Positions 14,032 through 21,007 of a stretch of DNA of 25,211 nucleotides are shown here, one piece after another. Where the stretch lies: IMG/VR virus record IMGVR_UViG_3300031758_000529, positions 1 through 25,211 of that record. The stretch is one strand, 5' to 3'. Below the pieces are notes generated by a model, which was given only the letters and a program-made list of their open reading frames with translations, did no database searches and was not told where the DNA came from. A program made the position numbers and the translations under genes. Every line of letters starts with the position of its first letter. The first letter of the stretch is position 1. The stretch is from a virus.

Positions 14032-16368
14032 ATGGCAGAAAGAATCGTGTCGCCTGGTGTCTTTACACAAGAACGCGACCAAACATTCCTCGCTCAAGGC
14101 GTTGCTGAAATAGGCGCGGCGTTTGTTGGTCCAACCACAAAAGGACCAGCATTCGTAGCTACCCCAGTTCAAGGACTAGATGGATTCGTCACCTCATTTG
14201 GTGAACCAGATGGTACTTCTTATATGGGATACACCGTTAAGAACTACCTTCAAGAAGCAGGTAGTGCAACAATCGTTCGTGTTCTTGGTTTAGCTGGATA
14301 CACAACCAGTGTCGCAACTATCTTCGCTTCTGGTTCAGCTGGAAATAAGGTATTCGCAGTTCTTCATCCGACTGTATCAGGAAGTTCACTTAGTAGTGTA
14401 GTGGTAGGTGGTACCACATCAAGTTTCAGTGTAGTGGTCAGTAGTTCCGCTGCAATTCATTATTCAGCAAGTGTAGTAAGTCCAACAGAAACAAATTCTT
14501 CATTCATCAACCAAGTATTTGGTACCGATGCACAAGGTAAGAGTTCAACTATTCCTGCATATGTTTATGCAGTGTTTCCAGATGCACTCAGTCAAGTTGG
14601 TTCATTCGCTGGAGAATTAATCCATTTCTCAGCAAGTATTAACACACTAAATTTAGCAACTCAATATGATAATGCAACCACTCCTTTTATTCGTTCACAA
14701 ACCATCGGTGGTACAAAGTATAACTTGTTTAAGGTACACACATTAAGTGATGGTACTGGTGCAAACAAAGAAATTAAGATTTCTATTACTGGTATTTCAC
14801 CAAGTACAAATCCAGACAGCGATTATGGTACATTTACTCTCAATGTTCGTGAATTTGGTGACACGGACACATCACCAGTTGTACTTGAAAGTTTCAATAA
14901 TTTAAACTTTGACCCAACTAGTCCAAACTATATTGCACGGGTCATCGGTAACAGTGTACCAACATATGATTCAAGCACGGGATTAACTAATTATGAAGGT
15001 GATTATCCAAACCTTTCAAAGTATATTCGTGTAGAAATGAGTGAAGATGTAATCCCAGATACCGCAGTACCATATGGATTCGCAGCATTGAATTCAATAT
15101 TTTCATCAACCGCAGGTGAAGTACCGTTACACGCATATGTAAACAGTCGTTGGGTAAGTGCAAGTGTTGCTGGATACAATGCAGACGCAACTGGTCCAAA
15201 CACTAACTACTACGGATTCAACTTTGATGGTACATACGTATCTGGTAGTGGTTTTACCGCAGAATCATATCTCGCACCAACAGTAGGTTCAAATACGGTT
15301 GGTGGTGAATTCAATATTGAAAATCTTCCAGCAACAGAAGTTAATGGAAGTTCAATTTCATTAACCAATCGTGACCACACAACCTATCGTCGTTTCTCAG
15401 TTCCATTCCAAGGTGGATTCGATGGATTTAAGCCAAACCGTGAAATCGCACTTGGTGGTGCAATCACCGCAACAAATACTCAAGGATTCAATCTTAACGG
15501 TGCAGCAGCATCTGGTTCAGTAGAATACAAGAGAGCATTAAATCAATTAAGTAATGCAGATGCAGTAGACTTCAACCTCTTGGTCGTACCTGGTGTTATC
15601 TACTCGCAACACACCAATGTTGCACAAACTGCAATCGACATCTGTGAACAACGTGGAGATTGCTTTTTCATTCTAGACCTCGATGTACTTGAAGCAACAA
15701 TTACTTCAGTGACTTCATACGCAGAACTTCTTGATACTAATTACGCAGCTGCTTACTATCCTTGGGTTCGTGTTCTTGATGACATTACTGGTAAGTTTAT
15801 TTATGCACCTCCTTCAGTAGTACTTCCAGAAGTGTATCAATATAGTGATAATGTTGGCGCAGAATGGTTTGCACCAGCAGGCTTGAATCGTGGTGGTATT
15901 CCAGGCGCAATCGGTGTCAAGGCCAGATTAACACAAGCACAACGCGACGAATTGTACGAATCAAGAGTCAATCCAATCGCACAGTTCCCAGGCCAAGGTA
16001 TCTGTGTATGGGGACAAAAGACACTTCAACGCCGTGCATCAGCACTTGACCGTGTAAATGTCCGTCGTCTTCTTATCACTGTTAAGAAGTACATCGCAAG
16101 TTCAGCACGTTACTTGGTCTTCGAACAAAATACCGAAGCAACTCGTACACGTTTCTTGAACATTGTCAATCCATATCTCGCAGGTATTCAACAACGTTCT
16201 GGTTTGACCGCATTCCGTGTGGTTATGGACGAAACCAATAATACACCAGATATTATTGACCGTAACATCTTGGCTGGGGCAATCTTCCTCCAACCAACTC
16301 GTACCGCAGAATTCATCCAGTTGGATTTCAACATTCTCCCAACTGGTGCAACCTTCGATACCATCTAA
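14032..16368 (+). CDS. gp18: Tail sheath protein (T4 gp18-like)
   Basis: The contractile sheath surrounds the tube and drives genome injection. The protein has 778 aa; T4 gp18 has 659. The N-terminus carries the sheath signature SPGVFTQERDQTFLAQGVAE and then AAFVGPTTKGPAF. The C-terminal conserved domain, which packs on the tube, includes WFAPAGLNRGGIPGAIGVKA, then FPGQGICVWGQKTLQ and ASALDRVNVRRLLITVKKYI, with RTAEFIQLDFNILPTGA near the end. The middle, about residues 100-480, is Ser/Thr/Gly-rich and divergent, as expected for the protruding surface domains of sheath proteins; the extra length is there. A GGAG precedes the ATG at good spacing. Confidence 0.94.
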   Translation: MAERIVSPGVFTQERDQTFLAQGVAEIGAAFVGPTTKGPAFVATPVQGLDGFVTSFGEPDGTSYMGYTVKNYLQEAGSATIVRVLGLAGYTTSVATIFASGSAGNKVFAVLHPTVSGSSLSSVVVGGTTSSFSVVVSSSAAIHYSASVVSPTETNSSFINQVFGTDAQGKSSTIPAYVYAVFPDALSQVGSFAGELIHFSASINTLNLATQYDNATTPFIRSQTIGGTKYNLFKVHTLSDGTGANKEIKISITGISPSTNPDSDYGTFTLNVREFGDTDTSPVVLESFNNLNFDPTSPNYIARVIGNSVPTYDSSTGLTNYEGDYPNLSKYIRVEMSEDVIPDTAVPYGFAALNSIFSSTAGEVPLHAYVNSRWVSASVAGYNADATGPNTNYYGFNFDGTYVSGSGFTAESYLAPTVGSNTVGGEFNIENLPATEVNGSSISLTNRDHTTYRRFSVPFQGGFDGFKPNREIALGGAITATNTQGFNLNGAAASGSVEYKRALNQLSNADAVDFNLLVVPGVIYSQHTNVAQTAIDICEQRGDCFFILDLDVLEATITSVTSYAELLDTNYAAAYYPWVRVLDDITGKFIYAPPSVVLPEVYQYSDNVGAEWFAPAGLNRGGIPGAIGVKARLTQAQRDELYESRVNPIAQFPGQGICVWGQKTLQRRASALDRVNVRRLLITVKKYIASSARYLVFEQNTEATRTRFLNIVNPYLAGIQQRSGLTAFRVVMDETNNTPDIIDRNILAGAIFLQPTRTAEFIQLDFNILPTGATFDTI

Positions 16369-16388
16369 TCAGTTTTTTCAATAACCAC

Positions 16389-16396
16389 TATTTATT
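16389..16396 (+). promoter_or_regulatory. TATTTATT motif upstream of tail tube gene
   Basis: An exact TATTTATT octamer in the 57-base gap between sheath and tube genes, 29 bases before the tube ATG. A dedicated promoter would help raise tube expression independently of sheath. Inferred from recurrence of the motif. Confidence 0.42.
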
Positions 16397-16425
16397 AAAG
16401 TACCAATCTATATCTGGAGAGCCAT

Positions 16426-16914
16426 ATGGCAAATTTGGTCAATGAACAAGAACTATTTTTCACCGCATTCGAACCAAAGACTGCGAATCGCTATATTATG
16501 TCTATCGACGGAATTCCTTCCTATCTTATCAAGAAGGCAGACCGTCCAAAGATTACCCAAGAAAAGAAGCGTTTAGACCACATCAATCTACAACGCTACA
16601 TCAAGGGTAAGACTGTATGGGATGAAATGGTATTAGAATTATATGACCCAATCGTACCATCAGGTGCACAAGCAGTAATGGAATGGGTTCGTCTTCACCA
16701 CGAATCAGTCACCGGCCGTGACGGATATGCAGAATTCTACAAGAAGGACATCATCATTAATGTTCTTGGTCCAGTAGGTGATAAGGTTGAAGAATGGATT
16801 CTTAAGGGCGCACAAATCACCAAAGTTGAATTCGGTGAAATGAGTTGGGAAAAGGACGACCCTATGTCCATCTCATTGACCATCCAACCAGACTACTGCA
16901 TCCTCAACTACTAA
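16426..16914 (+). CDS. gp19: Tail tube protein (T4 gp19-like)
   Basis: Stacked hexamers of this protein form the rigid inner tail tube. At 162 aa it is almost exactly the length of T4 gp19 (163). Recognisable parts are EPKTANRYIMSIDGIPSYLI near the N-terminus, a LYDPIVPSGAQAVMEWVR segment (about residues 67-84), and a C-terminal strand region with FGEMSWEKDDPMSISLTIQP that is highly typical of T4-like tube proteins. TGGAGA lies upstream of the ATG. It is followed directly by a strong terminator, so it may be expressed from its own short transcript. Confidence 0.94.
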   Translation: MANLVNEQELFFTAFEPKTANRYIMSIDGIPSYLIKKADRPKITQEKKRLDHINLQRYIKGKTVWDEMVLELYDPIVPSGAQAVMEWVRLHHESVTGRDGYAEFYKKDIIINVLGPVGDKVEEWILKGAQITKVEFGEMSWEKDDPMSISLTIQPDYCILNY

Positions 16915-16929
16915 TATTGTAGTAAAAGC

Positions 16930-16959
16930 AAAAACCCCACCTAAAAAGTGGGGTTTTTT
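16930..16959 (+). terminator. Intrinsic terminator after gp19
   Basis: CCCCAC (16935-16940) pairs with GTGGGG (16948-16953), extended by A5 and T5 tracts to an 11-bp stem with loop CTAAAAA, and ends in six T. The A and T tracts on both sides would let it work in both directions. Confidence 0.92.
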
Positions 16960-16981
16960 GTTATATACCAATACTTAGTGA

Positions 16982-16989
16982 TACTTATA
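16982..16989 (+). promoter_or_regulatory. TACTTATA, degenerate copy of the intergenic motif
   Basis: Located after the gp19 terminator and 27 bases before the next ATG, the same position as the TATTTATT copies, but two bases differ. A promoter is expected here because of the terminator; which bases form it is uncertain. Confidence 0.3.
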
Positions 16990-17016
16990 TAAAGGTGTAT
17001 TTTTTCGAGGAAGACT

Positions 17017-17355
17017 ATGGCAGAAATTACTGAATTCAACATTGGTCAAGGGGAAACTTTCAAAATATTGACCAGCCTAGAAAATATAGATACAGATTCT
17101 TACTTAGATATAACAAATTATACATTTACTGGCCAAGTTCGTGAAAATTTTAGCACGGATGAAATTGCTGCTACATTTACGATTACAAAAATAAATCCAC
17201 AGACTTCGGGAAGTTTCTATATAGAATTAAGCCCTTCGGATACAAGTGCATTAACACAGCGTAAGTATGTGTATGATGTCAAGATGACCAGTGGTTCCAT
17301 CACTCGTCGTGTTCTTGAAGGATACTTTGTCGTTCGCCCAGCTGCTACGAGATAA
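17017..17355 (+). CDS. Beta-sandwich tail/baseplate adaptor-like protein
   Basis: A 112-aa, beta-rich protein: EFNIGQGETFKILTSLEN, then LDITNYTFTGQVRENFSTDE, FYIELSPSDTSAL and a final YVYDVKMTSGSITRRVLEGY strand. This 'GdTF ... dltgytf-xxqvR ... G-x-f-l-s-xs ... yvYDVxmxsg' plan resembles the N-terminal domain of BppU-type upper baseplate proteins and similar stand-alone proteins found beside tail fibre genes. Such domains usually attach receptor-binding proteins to the baseplate. GAGGAAG precedes the ATG. It is the first gene after the gp19 terminator and is followed by fibre-type genes, which supports an attachment role. The family link is from pattern only. Confidence 0.6.
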   Translation: MAEITEFNIGQGETFKILTSLENIDTDSYLDITNYTFTGQVRENFSTDEIAATFTITKINPQTSGSFYIELSPSDTSALTQRKYVYDVKMTSGSITRRVLEGYFVVRPAATR

Positions 17356-17358
17356 TAG

Positions 17359-18438
17359 ATGAGTAATTTTATCGTCAATACCGATATTCCAAATCTTCGG
17401 GTTGTTGTTAGAGAAGGTGACCAATATAATATAAACATCGTCCCAGGTAGAATTACTACACAAGTCACTGGGTCGTTTACTAGTTACGCAGATATGGCCG
17501 GAATGGCAGCATCTGCTTCATATGTTAGTGGTGCAGGTGTATTCGCAGAGTTTGCAACATCGGCAAGTTATGCACAAACCGCAGAAACTATAAATTTTGC
17601 AACGGTAACAGATAATAGAAGATTTCCTGTTGTATTTATCAGCGGTTCCCGTATATCCACAGATACGACAGGACATTTTGGATTTAATCCGAACACGCAC
17701 ACAGTAACTATTAGTGGTAGCCTTGACCAAGATGGTGGAGTCGCAAGTCTATCACCACGAAGTATACTATTCTTTTCCGGTAGTAGTTCTGCAATATTAG
17801 ACAAGTATGGAATGTATGCTAATTCCGAAGGTAAACTAATAGGATTAGCATCGAACCCATCACAAATAGATCCATTTTTATCGGGTAATACCGACCCTGC
17901 AATATTTCTTACATCGGGTAGTGGATTTAACAGTGCATACATACCAGTACAATTTCAAGCATCAGGAAGTTATACCGACGGTCGGGTAACAGTAAATACT
18001 CCACTTTTAGCAAAACAAAGTGTAGAAGTCACTGGATCAGCTACAATAACGGAATTTGTAAAATCTAATGAATACAAGTTAAATGCAGGTACAGTTTCAA
18101 TCATATTCACGGGTTCAATTAATCAAGGTATATTTGGGGTAACTGAATATATCCAACCCTACATTTCTACCACAGAATACTCAGGAATGACAGTAGAATA
18201 CCTCGCCCAACGACCAGGCGCATGCAGAATGGGTATTATTATGGCATCGTGGTTAGATACAGCCAGTATTGTATTTACTGATATTTCCACTACCGATATC
18301 GGGGATACAAGTGATATAACATTTAGATTTTTAAGTAGTTCAAATGAATTACGGTTACGGGTCAATAGTGACGGGTCAGGCAGTGGAGCTTGGACTGTAC
18401 AAAGTTTATTCAAATTGTTTCCAAATTTGAGTTCTTAA
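17359..18438 (+). CDS. Tail fibre-type protein, 359 aa
   Basis: A Ser/Thr/Gly-rich, beta-rich protein. The N-terminal part (residues 1-75) has a polar strand segment and then MAGMAASASYVSGAGVFAEF and a TSASYAQTAE stretch, an Ala/Ser/Tyr pattern that recurs in the two larger fibres (for example [11 protein letters not shown]). The middle is a run of short strands with GSGxT turns. The C-terminal domain, about residues 237-359, contains SIIFTGSINQ and VFTDISTTDIGDTSDITFRF, and resembles the end of the 818-aa fibre at 18487. The gene starts 3 bases after its neighbour's stop without a clear ribosome binding site. Probably an adsorption or baseplate-associated protein; receptor unknown. Confidence 0.65.
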   Translation: MSNFIVNTDIPNLRVVVREGDQYNINIVPGRITTQVTGSFTSYADMAGMAASASYVSGAGVFAEFATSASYAQTAETINFATVTDNRRFPVVFISGSRISTDTTGHFGFNPNTHTVTISGSLDQDGGVASLSPRSILFFSGSSSAILDKYGMYANSEGKLIGLASNPSQIDPFLSGNTDPAIFLTSGSGFNSAYIPVQFQASGSYTDGRVTVNTPLLAKQSVEVTGSATITEFVKSNEYKLNAGTVSIIFTGSINQGIFGVTEYIQPYISTTEYSGMTVEYLAQRPGACRMGIIMASWLDTASIVFTDISTTDIGDTSDITFRFLSSSNELRLRVNSDGSGSGAWTVQSLFKLFPNLSS

Positions 18439-18450
18439 AGAAGTATTTAA

Positions 18451-18458
18451 TATTTATA
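18451..18458 (+). promoter_or_regulatory. TATTTATA, near-exact copy of intergenic motif
   Basis: One base differs from TATTTATT. It lies 28 bases before the ATG of the 818-aa fibre gene, in the 48-base gap after the 359-aa gene. Promoter role inferred from the shared position. Confidence 0.38.
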
Positions 18459-18486
18459 TACAATAAAACCCCGTTGGGAGAACCGT

Positions 18487-20943
18487 ATGGCAAATGAATT
18501 TATTGCACGTAAAGGTCTGATAGTCCTTGCGAATGGCGCGAAGGTAACAGGCTCTTTAGGTGTTCAAGGTGATATTAACGCAACTGGCTACAATGTCACG
18601 GCATCAAACCTCCAGTTACTTGGAAGTGCAAGTATCAATGGTGACATTACCGTTGGCGGAAATCTTACAGTCGGTAATGCGGATATTGATGTCGTCAAGT
18701 TCCTGGCCGAAGTTAGTTCATCTATCGTACCAGATATTAATAATTCGTTTGACCTTGGGTCTGGTTCTAAGTCATGGAAAGACTTATATGTGAGTGGAAC
18801 CGCATATGTTAACAATGTTGCAGCAACAAGTATAACTGGTTCAATAACCGGTTCGTTTACTGGTAATGTAAACGCAACAACATTTAGTTTTGATATAGAC
18901 GGATTTGGTAGCGACCTAACTGGTATCACAGTTGCCGGTACAGACAAATTAATATTATCAGATGGTGGCACCGATGGTCGTATCAATGTCAGTCAACTCG
19001 CTACACCACTTGCAGGAACTGGACTTGAAGCAGATGCAGGTACCATTCGTATCGCATCATCAGCAGCAGGTTCTGGTTTAACTGGTGGGGCGGGTTCCGC
19101 ACTTGCAGTTGGTGCAGGTAGTGGTATTACAGTAAACCCAGAAGATGTCGAACTTAATACTGGATCTGCACATTTCGTAACTGGTGCAAGAGCAACCATT
19201 TCATCCACTGATACTACAGGTGCAAGTGGTATTAATCTTAGATACAATCCTGCAACTGGTGTCATCTCTGGTTCTCTTGTTAATAGTTCAGTAACAGTAA
19301 GTGCAGGTAGTGGTTTAAGTGGCGGTGGTTCAGTTAGTCTTGGTGGTACTACTACAGTCACACTTGATACATCATCTGCTCACTTTACTGGTGGTGTTAA
19401 GGCTAAATTAAACGTAGATAATGTTGTCAGTAGTTCAATACAAATTGACCACGATGCAACTACAAACTTTGTAGCAAACGAACACATCGACCACACTGCA
19501 GTCAGTATCACAGCAGGTTCTGGTTTAAGTGGTGGTGGTGACATTACCACAACTCGTACAATCACACTTGATACATCATCTTCTCACTTTAACGATGGTG
19601 TCAAGACTAAGTTAAACACAGAAGGTATATTCAGTAGTTCTGTACAAACCGATGTTCGTAACACCACTGGTATTGCAACCATTGCAACTACTGGTTCAAA
19701 CACCTTTACTGGTATTCAAACAATCAGTAACACTACCAACAGTACAAATTTTGCAGATGGTGCATTAATTGTACAAGGTGGTGTTGGTATCACTAAGGAT
19801 GTAAACATCTCTGGTAGTTTGACCGTTACTGGATTGTTGACCGCAGTATCCAGTTCTATCCAATATGTTACATCTTCACAACTTAATATCGGTTTAAGCA
19901 GAATCACGGTAAATGACGATGACCTAGTAAGATTTGCTGGTCTATCCGTTATTGATTCTGGTTCTACATTTGGTACTGGTTCACTACTTTGGGACAGTCT
20001 GAATAATCACTGGATAGCTGAAGTTGACGACCAAAATTATAATTCTACTATTTTAATTGGTGGTCCAAAAAATAGTGGTTCACTTGGAAGTGAAATTGGA
20101 TTAACCGCAAATCGTGTTCCAGTAGCAGTAGACACAAACCACATTGATAGTAGACTAGAATCAAGTTCTATCCGTGTTGATTTCCCATCACGACTTACTC
20201 ATATTGAAGCTGGACTGGTTGTAACGGGGTCAGTAACATCTTCAGTAGGATTCTCTGGTGATGGTAGTCAACTTACAGGTATCGTTACAGAACTTGCACT
20301 TACTGGTTCAGATGGTGGTACGGGTACTGTCTCACTTAAGACACAAGCACTTACTGTAGATGGTACAAATGGTCTAACCGCAACCGTTAGTGGTCAAACT
20401 ATTACCATCAGTGGTAGTAATGCAACAACAACTACAAAGGGTGTTGCATCATTTACTGGTTCAAACTTTACCGTCATTGGTGGTGAAGTAAGTTCCAATC
20501 CAATTAATTTCAACGGTGCAAATATCAATCTTGGTGGGACGCATTCATTTGGTCTTGCAAACATTACTTCACAAGGTGCAAGTACTGCCGACCAAGTTAC
20601 ATTCAACGGTGGGGCAATTGTACATGGTGTTCTCTTTACTTCTGGTAGTAATCTAGATATTGATAGTGGTACAGAAGTTATTGCATCGGTATCAACTGGA
20701 AGTTTTGACGCAGCATACTTTGATTATGTTGTAAAGAAAGAAAGTAACTATAGAGCAGGTACCGTGACCGCAGTATGGGAAGCAGGTACAGGTAACGTTG
20801 AATTTACCGATGTATCTACCAACGACTTAGGAAATACTGCAGATGTAGTACTCTCAGTAGACCTAGCTTCAGCAACCGCACGGTTGAAGGCAACGGTAAC
20901 CTCAGACAATTGGATAGTTAAGACCGCAGTAAGAGCATTATAA
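18487..20943 (+). CDS. Modular tail fibre protein, 818 aa
   Basis: A long Gly/Ser/Thr/Val-rich fibre. The N-terminus [13 protein letters not shown] is almost the same as that of the giant fibre at 21008 and is probably the attachment segment. Residues 80-108 carry the common fibre motif VPDINNSFDLGSGSKSWKDL followed by YVSGTAYV. Repeats with AGSGLSGGG and TLDTSSxHFxxGVKxKLN occur at about 273-308 and 343-377, with a weaker copy at 195-232. Residues 464-585 form a module (SSQLNIGLSRITVN ... FAGLSVIDSG) also found in the giant fibre. The last 80 residues (VEFTDVSTNDLGNTADVVLS) match the end of the 359-aa protein. GGGAG precedes the start. Likely a trimeric host-recognition or long-tail fibre. 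Confidence 0.8.
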   Translation: MANEFIARKGLIVLANGAKVTGSLGVQGDINATGYNVTASNLQLLGSASINGDITVGGNLTVGNADIDVVKFLAEVSSSIVPDINNSFDLGSGSKSWKDLYVSGTAYVNNVAATSITGSITGSFTGNVNATTFSFDIDGFGSDLTGITVAGTDKLILSDGGTDGRINVSQLATPLAGTGLEADAGTIRIASSAAGSGLTGGAGSALAVGAGSGITVNPEDVELNTGSAHFVTGARATISSTDTTGASGINLRYNPATGVISGSLVNSSVTVSAGSGLSGGGSVSLGGTTTVTLDTSSAHFTGGVKAKLNVDNVVSSSIQIDHDATTNFVANEHIDHTAVSITAGSGLSGGGDITTTRTITLDTSSSHFNDGVKTKLNTEGIFSSSVQTDVRNTTGIATIATTGSNTFTGIQTISNTTNSTNFADGALIVQGGVGITKDVNISGSLTVTGLLTAVSSSIQYVTSSQLNIGLSRITVNDDDLVRFAGLSVIDSGSTFGTGSLLWDSLNNHWIAEVDDQNYNSTILIGGPKNSGSLGSEIGLTANRVPVAVDTNHIDSRLESSSIRVDFPSRLTHIEAGLVVTGSVTSSVGFSGDGSQLTGIVTELALTGSDGGTGTVSLKTQALTVDGTNGLTATVSGQTITISGSNATTTTKGVASFTGSNFTVIGGEVSSNPINFNGANINLGGTHSFGLANITSQGASTADQVTFNGGAIVHGVLFTSGSNLDIDSGTEVIASVSTGSFDAAYFDYVVKKESNYRAGTVTAVWEAGTGNVEFTDVSTNDLGNTADVVLSVDLASATARLKATVTSDNWIVKTAVRAL

Positions 20944-21007
20944 GATAATAAGTAAAAAGGTTGTAATACAATAGAAACTTACCTTTGGATAATGAAGAAG
21001 GGGAAAT

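Noticed and set aside
20956-20986. Possible stem AAAGGT/ACCTTT before the giant fibre gene
   Set aside because: Only 6 pairs with a large loop and no T tract; it could be chance in an AT-rich gap. No TATTTATT copy was seen here either.
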